64,000 nucleotides of DNA. Origin: Streptomyces venezuelae (lineage in GTDB: Bacteria > Actinomycetota > Actinomycetes > Streptomycetales > Streptomycetaceae). Position 1 is the first letter of the stretch, and each line of letters starts with the position of its first letter. A program made the translations under genes and the position numbers. The stretch spans positions 7,254,001 through 7,318,000 of the forward strand of contig NZ_CP029191.1 of NCBI RefSeq assembly GCF_008642335.1, written 5' to 3'. The notes below the pieces were generated by a model. It had not been told where the DNA came from. It saw nothing but the letters and a program-made list of their open reading frames with translations, and searched no databases. Below, in pieces: positions 1 through 10,835 of this stretch.

Positions 1-3000
1 CTCGGCGGAGAGCCGGGCGTTGGCGAGGGCCTGGCGGATGACCCGCTGCTGCGCCTGCCCGTTGGGTGCCGTGAGCCCGTTGCTCGTACCGTCCTGGTTG
101 ATGGCCGAGCCGCGGATCACCGCGAGGACCTTGTGGCCGTTGCGGCGGGCCTCCGAGAGGCGTTCGAGGACGACCAGGCCGACGCCCTCGGCCCAGCCGG
201 TGCCGTCGGCCGCGGACGCGAACGGCTTGCACCGCCCGTCCTTGGCGAGCCCGCGCTGCAGCGAGAACTCGACGAAGGCGCCGGGCGTCGCCATCACCGT
301 CGCGCCGCCCGCAAGGGCGAGCGAGCACTCGCCCTGGCGCAGCGCGTGCGCCGCCTGGTGGATCGCCACCAGCGACGACGAGCACCCGGTGTCGATGGTC
401 ATCGCGGGGCCTTCGAGGCCGAGTACGTACGACACGCGGCCGGAGGCGACGCAGCCGAGGTTGCCGGTGCCGATGTAGCCCTCCACCTCGGTGGGGCGTT
501 CACCGACGAGCGCCAGGTAGTCGAAGATGGTCAGGCCCGTGTACACCCCGGCGTTGCTGCCCTTCAGGGCCTCACGGTCGAGCCCGGCGCGTTCGATCGC
601 CTCCCAGGCGGTCTCCAGGAGCAGCCGTTGTTGCGGGTCCATCGCGACGGCCTCGCGCGGGCTGATGCCGAAGAAACCGGCGTCGAAGTCGCCCGCGTCG
701 TAGAGGAAGCCGCCCTCGCGGACGTAGCTGGTGCCGCGGCTCTCCGGGTCCGGGTCGTACAGCGTCTCCAGGTCCCAGCCCCGGTCGTCGGGGAAGTCGC
801 TCATGGCGTCCCTGCCGGCCGTGACGAGGTCCCACAGTTCCTCGGGGGAGCGGACGTCGCCCGGGTAGCGGCAGGCCATGCCGACGATGGCGATCGGCTC
901 GTCGTCGGCGGCCGCGGCGGTCGCGTGCGCCGCCTCCGCGGACGCCGTGTCGCCCGACAGCTCGGACTGGAGGACGTCGGTGAGCGCGTCGGGCGTGGGG
1001 TGGTCGAAGACGACCGTGGTCGGCAGGGTCAGGCCGGTGCTCTTGTTCAGGCGGTTGCGCAGCTCCACCGCGGTCAGCGAGTCGAACCCCAGCTCCTGGA
1101 ACGGCTTGGTCGCGGGCACGGCGTCGACGTCCGAGTGCCCGAGCGTGGCCGCCGCCTGCGCGCGCACGTGCTGCAGCAGCAACTGCCGCTGCTGCGCGGG
1201 CTTCGCCTCGGTCAGCTCCTGGTGCAGCGACGACGCCTCCGACGCGTCTTCCTGTGCCACGGGTGTGCTCGCGCGGCGGTTCTCGGGCAGGTCGGCGAGG
1301 AGCGGACTGGGCCGCTGCGCGGTGAACGTCGACGTGAACTGCGCCCAGTCGAAGTTCGCCACCGTCAGCGTCGTCTCGCCCGCGTCGAGCGCCTGGTGCA
1401 GCGCCTTCACGCACAGGTCGGGGCTGAGCGGGTGCAGACCGAAGCGGCTGAAGAACGTCAGCGCCGCCTGATCGGCGGCCATCCCGGCCTCGGCCCAGGG
1501 CCCCCAGGCGATGGAGGTGGCGGGCAGGCCCTGGGAGCGGCGGTGGTCGGCCAGCGCGTCGAGGAAGTGGTTGGCGGCGCCGTACGCGCCCTGCTGACCA
1601 CTGCCCCACACCCCGGCACCGGAGGAGAACATCACGAACGCGGAGAGCTCCAACTCCCTCGTCAGCTCGTGCAGATGGAGCGCGGCGAGAGCCTTGGGCC
1701 GCAGCACCTCGTCCAGCGCCGCGCCCGTCACCTCGTCGAGGCCGATGTAGTTCGGGACACCGGCGGCGTGCACGACGGCGGTGAGCGGGTGCTCGCCGGG
1801 AACGCCGTCGACGAGGCGGCGCACCTGCTCGCGGTCACCGACATCGCAGGCGGTGAGGGTGACGGCGGTGCCGAGTTCGCGGAGCTCGGCGGCGAGTTCC
1901 TGCGCGCCGGGGGCGTCGGGGCCGCGGCGGCTGGTGAGGAGCAGGTGCGGGGCGCCTTCGCGGGCGAGCCAGCGGGCGAGGACGGCGCCGATTCCGCCGG
2001 TGCCGCCGGTGATGAGGGTGGTGCCACGCGGCTGCCAGCTCACACCGCCGTTCGGGGTGGTGGCGGGCGCGTGGGCGAGCCGACGGGCATGGACGCCGGA
2101 GGGGCGTATCGCGACCTGGTCCTCGTCCTGCGCGGCGGGGCCCGGGGCGAGGGCTGAGGCGAGGCGGTTCAGAGACTGGTGGTCGATACGGGCGGGCAGG
2201 TCGACGAGTCCGCCCCACAGCCGCGGATACTCCAGCGCGGCGACGCGCCCGAGACCCCACACCTGCGCCTGCACGGGGCGGGTGAGGGCGTCGGTGGCGC
2301 CGGTGGAGACGGCGCCCTGCGTGAGGGTGCGGACGACGACGTCGGTGCCGTTGTCGCCGAGGGCCTGGACGAGTGCCGTCGTCGCGGCGAGACCCGCGGG
2401 CACGGCGGGGAACTCGGGGTGCGGCTCCTCGTCGAGGGCCAGCAGATTGACGAGGCCCGCGTGCGGCTCGTCGCCCATCAGCGACCGCAACTCCTGCGCC
2501 AGCCCGGCACGTTCGACGGCGCGCGCGTCGAGCACATGGCGCCGCACCTCACCGCCGTGCGCGGTCAGCGTCTGCGCGGTCGCCAGGACAGCGGAGTGGG
2601 CGGCATGCGCGGCGGGCACGAGCAGCAGCCAGGTGCCGCCGAGCTCCGGTGCCGCAGCGTCGGGCAGATGTTTCCACGTGACGTGGTAGCGCCAGGAGTC
2701 GACCGTGGACTGCTCCCGGTGCCGACGCCGCCAGGCCGACAGGACGGGCAGCGCGGGCTCCAGCGCCCCGACGGTCTCCGCCTGCCCCTCGATCTCCAGG
2801 CTGCTCGCGAGCGCGTCGATGTCCAGATCCTCGATCGCCTGCCACACCCGGGCCTCGACCGGATCGTGCCCGCCGCCTCCCGACGTCACCGCGGCGGGCG
2901 GCTCCACCCAGTACTGCTTGCGCTGGAAGGCGTACGTGGGCAGGTCGACGGTACGAGGGGCGGGGTCGGCCGGGAACCAGCGCCGCCAGTCGACCTCGGC

Positions 3001-5640
3001 ACCCACGGCGAACGCCTGCGCGGCGGCGTGCGTGAGCTGGGTGCGGCCGCCGTGGTCGCGGCGCAGGGTGGGAACGGTGGTGGCCGTGACCCCGGCCTGC
3101 TCGATGGTCTCCTGGATGCCGAGGTTGAGGACGGGGTGGGGGCTGGCCTCGATGAACAGGCGGTAGCCGTCGGCGAGCAGGGCGGTGATGGTGTCGGCGA
3201 AGCGGACGGGTTGGCGGAGGTTGGTGACCCAGTAGTCGGTGTCGAGGGCGGTGGTGTCGTCGAGGCGTTCGGCGGTGACGGTGGAGTAGAACGCGACGTC
3301 GGTCGGAACGGGCCGGATGTCGGCCAGGCGTTCGGTGAGCTCGTCGTGGAGTGCGTCGATCTGGGGGTGGTGGGAGGCGTAGCCGACGTCGATGACCCGG
3401 GCGCGCAGACCGTGGCTTTCCGCATCCGCGACGACGGCCGCCACCGGTTCCGGAGATCCCGAAATGACGGTCGATGAGGGCCCGTTGACGGCGGCGACGC
3501 AGACGTCGGGCCGCTCGCCGATGAGCTCCACGGTCCGCTCGGCACTGGTGCCGATGGACGCCATGTCCCCGTGCCCTTGCAGCTGGCGCAGTGCGTCACT
3601 GCGTACGGCTACGATCCGTGCCGTGTCCTCCAGCGACAGCGCGCCCGCCACGCACGCGGCGGCCATCTCACCCTGCGAATGCCCGATCACAGCCGCCGGT
3701 GTGATCCCGCAGTCCGCCCACACCGCGGCGAGCGAGACCATCATCGCCCACAGCACCGGCTGCACGACCTCGACGCGGGCCAGCTCGCTCCCGTCCCCGC
3801 ACAACACCTCACGCAACGACCAGTCCACATACGCGGACAAGGCCTGCTCGCACTCGGCGATGCGGGCCGCGAACACGGGCGACTCCTCCAGCAGCCGCGC
3901 CCCCATCCCCACCCACTGCGACCCCTGTCCCGGAAACACGAGGACCGGACCTGGCCCCATGTCACCCGCGACCCCGGACACGACATCCGCGGTCGTCTCG
4001 CCCGCGGCCAGCGCTCCCAGGGCAGCGATTGCCTGGGCGGAGTCCTGCCCGGTCACCACGGCCCGGTGCTCGAGGACCGCGCGGCTCGTGGCCAGCGACC
4101 AGCCGATCTCCGTCGACCGCGCACCCGTGTCGCCCGCCGCGAACTCGGCGAGCCGACGGGCCTGCTCGCGCAGCGCGTCGGAGGTCCGCCCGGAGACGAC
4201 CCACGGCACCACCGAGCCCGGCGGTACCCCGGTGGCCTCCTCCCCGGCCGACTGCGCCTCCTCCCGCGGCGCCTCCTCCAGGATCAGATGCGCGTTCGTC
4301 CCCGAGATGCCGAACGCCGAGATGCCCGCGCGCCGCGTCCGCTCCGACTGCCATGCGACGGGCTCGGAGAGCAGCCGTACGCCGCCCTGCTCCCACTGGA
4401 CGTGCGGCGAGGGCGCGTCGATGTGCAGCGATGTGGGCAGGAGATCGTTGCGCAGGGCCATGACCATCTTGATCACACCGGCGACACCGGCGGCGGCCTG
4501 CGTGTGACCGATGTTGGACTTGATCGACCCGAGCCACAGCGGCCTGCCGTCCGGCCGGCTCCGCCCGTACGTGGCGAGGAGCGCGTTGGCCTCGATGGGG
4601 TCGCCGAGCGTGGTGCCCGTGCCGTGGGCCTCCACGGCGTCGATGTCCTCGGCGGAGAGCCGCGCGTTGGCGAGGGCCGCGCGGATCACGCGCTCCTGCG
4701 AGGGGCCGTTGGGCGCGGCGAGGCCATTGCTCGTACCGTCCTGGTTGATGGCCGAACCCCGCACCACCGCAAGGACCTTGTGGCCGCGGCGGCGGGCCTC
4801 GGAGAGCAGTTCCAGCGCCACGACCCCGGCGCCCTCGCCCCAGCCGGTCCCGTCGGCGGCCGCCGCGAACGGCTTGCAGCGGCCGTCGGGCGCGAGCCCG
4901 CGCTGCCGCGAGAACTCCGTGAACGAACCGGGCGTGGCCATCACCGTCGACCCGCCGGCCAGCGCGAGCGAGCACTCGCCCTGCCGCAGCGCCTGACTCG
5001 CCAAATGGATCGCGACCAGGGACGACGAACACGCCGTGTCGACCGTCACGGCGGGACCTTCGAGCCCCAGCGTGTAGCTGATGCGCCCCGACACCACGCT
5101 GCCGAGGTTGCCGGTGCCGATGTACCCCTCGACCTCACTGGCCGTCTGGCTGATCAGCGTCAGATAGTCGTGGGCGCTCACTCCGGTGAAGACACCCGTG
5201 TCGCTGCCCCGCAACGCCTGCGGGTCGATGCCCGCGTGCTCGACCGCCTCCCACGCGGTCTCCAGGAGCAGCCGCTGCTGCGGGTCCATCGCGACGGCCT
5301 CGCGCGGGCTGATGCCGAAGAACTCGGCGTCGAAGCGGCCCGCGTCGTAGAGGAAGGCGCCGTCCCGCACGTAGCTGGTCGCCGGGTGCTCCGGGTCCGG
5401 ATGGTAGAGGGACTCCAGGTCCCAGCCCCGGTCGTCGGGGAACCCCGAGACGGCGTCGCCTCCATCGCGCACGAGCTGCCACAGGTCCTCCGCGGACCGG
5501 GCGCCGCCGGGAAAACGGCAGGCCATGCCGACGATGGCGACCGGCTCGGCCGATTCCTTGTCGCGGAGCTTCTGGCGGGCCTCGCGCAGCTCCGCGGTGA
5601 CCCACTTGAGGTGATCGAGAAGCTTCTCCTCGTTCGACAT
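1..5640 (-). CDS. Modular type I polyketide synthase, KS-AT-KR-ACP-KS..., 3' end outside window
   Basis: Extends a polyketide chain on the enzyme; 1880 codons are visible and the frame stays open to base 1. Order: N-terminal coiled-coil docking region (1-32), KS with active-site Cys204 in [10 protein letters not shown] with Ser655 in GHSQG and YASH at 754-757 (methylmalonyl-CoA signature), KR with GGTGGIG and Tyr1353, ACP with Ser1521 in LGFDSL, then a second KS from about 1579 with Cys1753. The KR lacks an LDD motif and has Trp eight residues before the Tyr with Gln at -3, which is the A1 pattern (L-hydroxyl, methyl not epimerised). There is no DH or ER in the complete module. ATG at 5640 follows AAGGAG with 10-nt spacing. 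The gene lies 60 nt downstream of the other PKS gene, so they are probably co-transcribed. Its second KS has Gly instead of Ala before the catalytic Cys (DTGCSSS). The product is not identifiable from this fragment. Confidence 0.95.
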   Translation of the reverse strand, partial: MSNEEKLLDHLKWVTAELREARQKLRDKESAEPVAIVGMACRFPGGARSAEDLWQLVRDGGDAVSGFPDDRGWDLESLYHPDPEHPATSYVRDGAFLYDAGRFDAEFFGISPREAVAMDPQQRLLLETAWEAVEHAGIDPQALRGSDTGVFTGVSAHDYLTLISQTASEVEGYIGTGNLGSVVSGRISYTLGLEGPAVTVDTACSSSLVAIHLASQALRQGECSLALAGGSTVMATPGSFTEFSRQRGLAPDGRCKPFAAAADGTGWGEGAGVVALELLSEARRRGHKVLAVVRGSAINQDGTSNGLAAPNGPSQERVIRAALANARLSAEDIDAVEAHGTGTTLGDPIEANALLATYGRSRPDGRPLWLGSIKSNIGHTQAAAGVAGVIKMVMALRNDLLPTSLHIDAPSPHVQWEQGGVRLLSEPVAWQSERTRRAGISAFGISGTNAHLILEEAPREEAQSAGEEATGVPPGSVVPWVVSGRTSDALREQARRLAEFAAGDTGARSTEIGWSLATSRAVLEHRAVVTGQDSAQAIAALGALAAGETTADVVSGVAGDMGPGPVLVFPGQGSQWVGMGARLLEESPVFAARIAECEQALSAYVDWSLREVLCGDGSELARVEVVQPVLWAMMVSLAAVWADCGITPAAVIGHSQGEMAAACVAGALSLEDTARIVAVRSDALRQLQGHGDMASIGTSAERTVELIGERPDVCVAAVNGPSSTVISGSPEPVAAVVADAESHGLRARVIDVGYASHHPQIDALHDELTERLADIRPVPTDVAFYSTVTAERLDDTTALDTDYWVTNLRQPVRFADTITALLADGYRLFIEASPHPVLNLGIQETIEQAGVTATTVPTLRRDHGGRTQLTHAAAQAFAVGAEVDWRRWFPADPAPRTVDLPTYAFQRKQYWVEPPAAVTSGGGGHDPVEARVWQAIEDLDIDALASSLEIEGQAETVGALEPALPVLSAWRRRHREQSTVDSWRYHVTWKHLPDAAAPELGGTWLLLVPAAHAAHSAVLATAQTLTAHGGEVRRHVLDARAVERAGLAQELRSLMGDEPHAGLVNLLALDEEPHPEFPAVPAGLAATTALVQALGDNGTDVVVRTLTQGAVSTGATDALTRPVQAQVWGLGRVAALEYPRLWGGLVDLPARIDHQSLNRLASALAPGPAAQDEDQVAIRPSGVHARRLAHAPATTPNGGVSWQPRGTTLITGGTGGIGAVLARWLAREGAPHLLLTSRRGPDAPGAQELAAELRELGTAVTLTACDVGDREQVRRLVDGVPGEHPLTAVVHAAGVPNYIGLDEVTGAALDEVLRPKALAALHLHELTRELELSAFVMFSSGAGVWGSGQQGAYGAANHFLDALADHRRSQGLPATSIAWGPWAEAGMAADQAALTFFSRFGLHPLSPDLCVKALHQALDAGETTLTVANFDWAQFTSTFTAQRPSPLLADLPENRRASTPVAQEDASEASSLHQELTEAKPAQQRQLLLQHVRAQAAATLGHSDVDAVPATKPFQELGFDSLTAVELRNRLNKSTGLTLPTTVVFDHPTPDALTDVLQSELSGDTASAEAAHATAAAADDEPIAIVGMACRYPGDVRSPEELWDLVTAGRDAMSDFPDDRGWDLETLYDPDPESRGTSYVREGGFLYDAGDFDAGFFGISPREAVAMDPQQRLLLETAWEAIERAGLDREALKGSNAGVYTGLTIFDYLALVGERPTEVEGYIGTGNLGCVASGRVSYVLGLEGPAMTIDTGCSSSLVAIHQAAHALRQGECSLALAGGATVMATPGAFVEFSLQRGLAKDGRCKPFASAADGTGWAEGVGLVVLERLSEARRNGHKVLAVIRGSAINQDGTSNGLTAPNGQAQQRVIRQALANARLSAE
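3130..3945. repeat. AT-domain segment nearly identical to 8104-8919
   Basis: Covers the acyltransferase coding region of the first PKS gene. By eye it matches 8104-8919 with only scattered substitutions, at a constant offset of 4974 bases. The flanking KS-AT linker diverges much more. This suggests recent module duplication or gene conversion between paralogous AT domains. Confidence 0.75.
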
Positions 5641-5700
5641 CTGACCCAGGCTCCTTGGCGCTACGTGGTGATCGGGAGGATTGCGGGCGGGTGTGCGGGC

Positions 5701-8700
5701 TCAGGACTTCCCGAACTCGCTGGAGATGAGGTCGAAGATGTCGTCGGCGCTCGCCGCCGCCAGGTCGGCGTGGCCGGACTCACCGCCCTCCGGACCGTCC
5801 TGTGCCGGGCTCCACTTCGAGACCAGCACGTGGAGCCGTCCGACGATGCGCCTGCGGGCCGCCTCGTCCATGCCCGCCGTGCCGTACGCCGCGTCCCACT
5901 TGTCGAGCGCCGCGAGCACGTCACTCTCGCCGGTGGTCTCGCCGTCGCCGCCCAGCTGCGCGCGCAGGTGCGAGGCGAGGGACTCGGATGTGGGGTGGTC
6001 GAAGATCACCGTGGCGGGCAGGGCGAGCCCCGTCGTGGTGTTGAGCTGGTTGCGCAGCTGGACGGCGGTCAGCGAGTCGAAGCCGAGCTCCTGGAACGGT
6101 TTCGCCGCAGGGATGTCCTCCACCGTGCGGCCCAGCGTGGCGGCCGCGTGCGTCCTGACGTGCTGGACGAGGAACCCGTGCCGCTGCGACGCGGGCGTCC
6201 TCGCGAGCTCCTCGCGGAACGCGCTGGTCTCGGCCGCGGAACCGCCCTGCTCGGCCTCGCGCCGGTTCTCCGGCAGGTCGTCGAGGAACGGGCTCGGCCG
6301 CTGCGCGGTGAACGTCGGCGTGAACTTCGCCCAGTCGAAGTTCGCCACGGTCAGGGTGGCGTCGCCCGCACCGACCGCCTGGTGCAGCGCCTTGACGCAC
6401 AGGTCGGGTTCGATGGGGAGCAGACCGAAGCGTTTGAAGTACGAGAGTGACTCGGGGTCCGCGGACATGCCCGCCTCGGCCCAGGGCCCCCAGGCGATGG
6501 AGGTGGCGGGCAGGCTCTGGGAGCGGCGGTGGTCGGCCAGCGCGTCGAGGAAGTGGTTGGCGGCGCCGTACGCGCCCTGCTGCCCGCTGCCCCACACCCC
6601 GGCCCCGGACGAGAACAGCACGAACGCCGTGAGGTCCATGTCCCGCGTCAGCTCGTGCAGGTGCCAGGCCGCGTCGGACTTCGACCCGAGCACTTCGTCC
6701 AGGCGGGCGGTCGTCAGATCGGCGATCGACGTCAGGTCGGTCATGCCCGCCGCGTGGATGACGGCGGTCAGGGGGTGCTCGGGCGGCGTCCGGTCGAGGA
6801 GGCCGCCCAGTTGCCGCGGGTCACTGACATCGCAGGCGGTGAGGGTGACGCGCGTGCCCAACTCTTGGAGCTCGGCGGCGAGTTCTTGTGCGCCGGGGGC
6901 GTCGGGGCCGCGGCGGCTGGTGAGGAGCAGGTGCGGGGCGCCTTCGCGGGCGAGCCAGCGGGCGAGGACGGCGCCGATTCCGCCGGTGCCGCCGGTGATG
7001 AGAGTGGTGCCGCCCGGCTGCCAGCCCACACCGCGGTTCGGCTCTGTGGCGGTGGCGGGGGCATGGACGAGCCGCCGGGTGTGGGTTCCGGTGGCGCGGA
7101 CGGCGGTCTGGTCCTCGTCCTGGGGGAGGAGTGCGGCGGCGAGACGCGCGAGGGTGGGGTGGTCGATACGTTCCGGCAGGTCGACGAGCCCGCCCCACAA
7201 GCGCGGGTGTTCCAGGGCGGCGACGCGCCCGAGCCCCCAGACATGGGCCTGGAGAGGGTGGGTGAGCGGATCGGTGGCGCTCGTGGAGACAGCTCCCTGC
7301 GTGACGGTGTGCAGGGGCACGGTCGTGCCGGTGTCGCCGAGCGCCTGCATCAGCACGGTGGTCGCCGCGAGCCCGGCGGGCACGGCCGCGTGCTCGGGGT
7401 GCGGGGTCTCGTCCAGGGGCAGCAGGTTGACGATCCCGGCGAGCCCGGACGTGTCCACGGCCGCCAACTCCTCGCGCCGAACCTGCCCGGTCTCGACGGG
7501 GTGCAGCCGGACGGAGGCGGCGCCGTGCTCAGTCAGGGCGTCGATGGTGGCTCGTACGCCGGGATGTTCCGCGTGGCGGTCGGGCACGAACAGGAGCCAG
7601 TCGCCGCCCAGTTGAGGGCTGTCCGTGTCGGGCTGGTGCTTCCACGTGACGCGGTAGCGCCAGGAGTCGATGGTCGCCTGCTCCCGGTGCCGACGCCGCC
7701 ACCCTTGAAGCACGGGCAGCGCGGGCTCCAGCGCCCGCACCGCCTCGTCACTGCCCTCCTCCGACCGCAACGTCTCCGCCAACAGCCCGAGGTCGAGCTC
7801 GTCGACCGCCTGCCACAACTGTGTCTCGGCCGCGCTGTGCTCGGCGGCGAGGGTCTTTCCGGTGCGGGCGGAGTGTTCGAGCCAGTAGTGCTGGTGTTGG
7901 AAGGCGTAGGTGGGCAGGTCGATGGTGCGGGGGGTGGGGTCGGTGGGGAACCAGCGGCGCCAGTCGAGGTCGGCGCCCGCGGTGAAGGCGAGGGCGGCGG
8001 CGCGGGCCAGCTGGGCACTGTCGCCGTGGTCGCGGCGCAGGGTGGGCACGACGGTGGCGGTCGCGTCGGCCTGCTCGATGGTCTCTTCCATGCCGAGAGC
8101 AAGGACGGGGTGGGGGCTGGCCTCGATGAACAGGCGGTAGCCGTCCGCGAGGAGCGCCTGGACCGTCTCGGCGAAGCGGACGGGCTGGCGGAGGTTGGTG
8201 ACCCAGTAGTCGGTGTCCAGCGCGGTGGTATCGGTGAGGCGTTCGGCGGTGACGGTGGAGTAGAACGCGACGTCGGTGGCGGTGGGCCGGATGTCGGCCA
8301 GGCGTTCGGTGAGCTCGTCGTGGAGTGCGTCGATCTGGGGGTGGTGGGAGGCGTAGCCGACGTCGATGACGCGGGCGCGCAGCCCGGCCGCTTCCGCATC
8401 CGCGACGACGGCCGCCACGGGTTCCGGGGATCCCGAAATGACGGTCGATGAGGGCCCGTTGACGGCGGCGACGCAGACGTCGGGCCGCTCGCCGATGAGC
8501 TCCACGGTCCGCTCGGCACTGGTGCCGATGGACGCCATGTCGCCGTGCCCTTGCAGCTGGCGCAGTGCGTCACTGCGTACCGCTACGATCCGTGCCGCGT
8601 CCTCCAGCGACAGCGCCCCGGCCACGCACGCGGCGGCCATCTCACCCTGCGAATGCCCGATCACGGCGGCCGGGACAATGCCCTGGTCGGCCCACACGGC

Positions 8701-10614
8701 GGCGAGCGAGACCATCATCGCCCACAGCACGGGCTGCACGACCTCGACGCGGGCCAGCTCGCTCCCGTCCCCGCACAACACCTCGGTCAGCGACCAGTCC
8801 ACGTACGCGGACAGCGCCTGCTCGCACTCGGCGATGCGGGCCGCGAACACGGGCGACTCCTCCAGCAGCCGCGCCCCCATCCCCACCCACTGCGACCCCT
8901 GCCCGGGAAACACCAACACCGGACCCGCCCCGGCCGAGGCGGCCGAACCGACCACCACATCCGCCGACACCTCACCAGCAGCCAGCGCCGCAACCCCGGC
9001 CACCAACTCCTCCCGCCCCCGGCCCACCACCACCGCCCGATGCTCGAACACCGACCGCGTCGTGGCCAGCGACCAGCCGACCTCACCCGGCAACGCCTCA
9101 GCACTCCGCGACACGAACGCACCCAACCGGCGAGCCTGCTCCCGCAACGCCTCGACCGTCCGCCCCGAAACCACCCAAGGCACGACGGACCCATCCGGCA
9201 CCGGCGCGACAGCCTCAGCCTCCTCCTCCGGCGCCTCCTCCAGAATCAGATGCGCATTCGTCCCGGAGAAGCCGAACGAAGACACCCCAGCCCGGCGCGG
9301 GCGTTCGCCGCGCGGCCACTTCACCGGCTCGGTGAGCAGGCGCAGCCCGCTGCCGTCCCACTCCACGTGGGGCGAGGGGGCGTCGACGTGGAGGATGGCG
9401 GGCAGCAGGTCGTTCTGGAGGGCCAGGACCATCTTGATGACGCCCGCCACGCCCGCGGCGATCTGCGTGTGCCCGATGTTGGACTTCACGGCGCCGACCC
9501 ACAGCGGCCGGTCCTCGGGGCGTTCCTGCCCGTACGCGGCGATGAGGGCACCGGCCTCGATGGGGTCGCCCAGGGTCGTGCCCGTGCCGTGGGCCTCCAC
9601 GGCGTCGATGTCCTCGGCGGTGAGGCGGGCGTTGGCGAGGGCGGCGCGGATGACACGCTCCTGCGAGGGACCGTTGGGCGCGGTGAGGCCGTTGCTCGCG
9701 CCGTCCTGGTTCACCGCTGAACCACGTATGACCGCGAGAACCTTGTGGCCGTTGCGGCGGGCGTCGGAGAGGCGTTCCAGGAGCACCACCCCGGTGCCCT
9801 CGGCCATGCCCATGCCGTCGCTGCCCGCCGAGAAGGGTTTGCACCGGCCGTCCGGTGCCAGGCCGCGCAGTTCACTGAAGCCGATCAGCGGGGCGGGCGA
9901 CGACATCACGTACGTGCCGCCGGCGAGGGCCAGCGAGCACTCCTGCGTGCGCAGGGCCTGGGCGGCGAGGTGGAGGGAGACCAGTGACGAGGAGCAGGCG
10001 GTGTCGACCGTCACCGCGGACCCTTCGAGGCCCAGGGTGTAGGCGACGCGGCCCGAGGTGACGCTGCCGGAGTTGCCGATGGTGAAGTACCCCGCGGTGC
10101 CCTCGGGCACCTCGGAGGCGCCCAGGGCGTAGTCGAGTCCGTCGCAGCCGATGAACGTGCTGGTGGCGCTGGCGCGCAGGCTCAGCGGGTCGATGCCGGC
10201 GCGCTCGACGGCCTCCCAGGCCGTCTCCAGGGCGAGGCGCTGTTGGGGTGCCATGGCGAGGGCTTCGCTGGGCCCGATGCCGAAGAAGGTGGGGTCGAAG
10301 TCGCCCGCGTCGTAGACGAAGCCGCCCTCGCGGACATAACTGGTGCCGGTGCTCTCCGGGTCCGGGTCGTAGAGGGCGTCGAGGTCCCAGTTGCGGTTGC
10401 CGGGCAGCGGGGCGACGGCGTCGCCGCCCGTGGAGATGAGCTCCCAGAACTCTTCGGGGGACCGGACCCCGCCGGGCAGTCTGCACGCCATGCCGATGAC
10501 GGCGATCGGCTCGTGACCCGCGGACTCGACGTCCTGTAGTCGGCGCTCGGTCTGACGCAGGTCCGCGGTGACACGCTTGAGGTACTCAAGAAGCTTCTCT
10601 TCGGTGTGCGCCAT
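5701..10614 (-). CDS. Monomodular type I polyketide synthase, KS-AT-KR-ACP with docking domains
   Basis: One chain-extension module of 1637 residues. Domains: docking coiled coil (1-32), KS with Cys207 in VDTACSSS plus HGTGT and NIGHT motifs, AT with Ser655 in GHSQG and YASH at 754-757 (methylmalonyl-type), KR with GGTGGIG near 1207 and Tyr1349, ACP with Ser1514 in LGFDSL, then about 90 residues resembling a class 1a C-terminal docking domain and ending in an acidic/hydrophobic helix ([13 protein letters not shown]). Trp1341 and no LDD motif make the KR A1-type by the usual fingerprint. The reading frame is open further upstream, to 10737, but ATG at 10614 is chosen because it gives the standard PKS N-terminus ([12 protein letters not shown]). 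Having docking regions at both ends means it is neither loading nor terminal, so it must receive from and pass to other PKS proteins; the next gene is a likely acceptor. The product is unknown. Confidence 0.95.
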   Translation of the reverse strand: MAHTEEKLLEYLKRVTADLRQTERRLQDVESAGHEPIAVIGMACRLPGGVRSPEEFWELISTGGDAVAPLPGNRNWDLDALYDPDPESTGTSYVREGGFVYDAGDFDPTFFGIGPSEALAMAPQQRLALETAWEAVERAGIDPLSLRASATSTFIGCDGLDYALGASEVPEGTAGYFTIGNSGSVTSGRVAYTLGLEGSAVTVDTACSSSLVSLHLAAQALRTQECSLALAGGTYVMSSPAPLIGFSELRGLAPDGRCKPFSAGSDGMGMAEGTGVVLLERLSDARRNGHKVLAVIRGSAVNQDGASNGLTAPNGPSQERVIRAALANARLTAEDIDAVEAHGTGTTLGDPIEAGALIAAYGQERPEDRPLWVGAVKSNIGHTQIAAGVAGVIKMVLALQNDLLPAILHVDAPSPHVEWDGSGLRLLTEPVKWPRGERPRRAGVSSFGFSGTNAHLILEEAPEEEAEAVAPVPDGSVVPWVVSGRTVEALREQARRLGAFVSRSAEALPGEVGWSLATTRSVFEHRAVVVGRGREELVAGVAALAAGEVSADVVVGSAASAGAGPVLVFPGQGSQWVGMGARLLEESPVFAARIAECEQALSAYVDWSLTEVLCGDGSELARVEVVQPVLWAMMVSLAAVWADQGIVPAAVIGHSQGEMAAACVAGALSLEDAARIVAVRSDALRQLQGHGDMASIGTSAERTVELIGERPDVCVAAVNGPSSTVISGSPEPVAAVVADAEAAGLRARVIDVGYASHHPQIDALHDELTERLADIRPTATDVAFYSTVTAERLTDTTALDTDYWVTNLRQPVRFAETVQALLADGYRLFIEASPHPVLALGMEETIEQADATATVVPTLRRDHGDSAQLARAAALAFTAGADLDWRRWFPTDPTPRTIDLPTYAFQHQHYWLEHSARTGKTLAAEHSAAETQLWQAVDELDLGLLAETLRSEEGSDEAVRALEPALPVLQGWRRRHREQATIDSWRYRVTWKHQPDTDSPQLGGDWLLFVPDRHAEHPGVRATIDALTEHGAASVRLHPVETGQVRREELAAVDTSGLAGIVNLLPLDETPHPEHAAVPAGLAATTVLMQALGDTGTTVPLHTVTQGAVSTSATDPLTHPLQAHVWGLGRVAALEHPRLWGGLVDLPERIDHPTLARLAAALLPQDEDQTAVRATGTHTRRLVHAPATATEPNRGVGWQPGGTTLITGGTGGIGAVLARWLAREGAPHLLLTSRRGPDAPGAQELAAELQELGTRVTLTACDVSDPRQLGGLLDRTPPEHPLTAVIHAAGMTDLTSIADLTTARLDEVLGSKSDAAWHLHELTRDMDLTAFVLFSSGAGVWGSGQQGAYGAANHFLDALADHRRSQSLPATSIAWGPWAEAGMSADPESLSYFKRFGLLPIEPDLCVKALHQAVGAGDATLTVANFDWAKFTPTFTAQRPSPFLDDLPENRREAEQGGSAAETSAFREELARTPASQRHGFLVQHVRTHAAATLGRTVEDIPAAKPFQELGFDSLTAVQLRNQLNTTTGLALPATVIFDHPTSESLASHLRAQLGGDGETTGESDVLAALDKWDAAYGTAGMDEAARRRIVGRLHVLVSKWSPAQDGPEGGESGHADLAAASADDIFDLISSEFGKS
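8104..8919. repeat. AT-domain segment nearly identical to 3130-3945
   Basis: The partner copy of the 3130-3945 segment, in the other PKS gene. A second conserved block in the KR region (about 1490-2035 against 6476-7021, offset 4986) is interrupted by a more divergent stretch. Confidence 0.75.
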
Positions 10615-10762
10615 CCCGGTGACAACCGCCCTCTCCGCGAGATCGGCGGGGCCCCCGCCGGACCGCAGACTCGTCGACGACGCTAAAGCCCTCCTAATAC
10701 TCGGCTTTCCCGCAGGGCGAGCCCTACCGCGGGGCACGGCCCCCGGCCAACACTCCGTCGGG

Positions 10763-10785
10763 GTTCTTAGGAACGCTTAAGGGCG
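10763..10785. promoter_or_regulatory. Candidate operator between PKS gene and P450
   Basis: The 221-nt divergent region between the PKS start (10614) and the P450 start (10836) holds the dyad GTTC-TTAG-GAAC at 10763-10774. Two imperfect direct repeats lie head to tail, CTTAGGAACG (10766) and CTTAAGGGCG (10776). SARP proteins bind short direct repeats about one helical turn apart, so this could be a target of the cluster's SARP, but the fit is only suggestive. GGGCGCCC follows at 10781. Confidence 0.3.
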
Positions 10786-10835
10786 CCCTGCCAGGGTGTG
10801 CCGGTGTCGGTCCGGACAACGCGAAGCGAGGCATC

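Noticed and set aside
133..10042. Long plus-strand open frames opposite the PKS genes (for example 133-2157, 3571-6450, 6529-8451)
   Set aside because: They are mirror frames of high-G/C coding DNA. The minus-strand frame carries complete KS, AT, KR and ACP motifs, and the plus frames show only Arg/Gly/Pro-rich, motif-free sequence.
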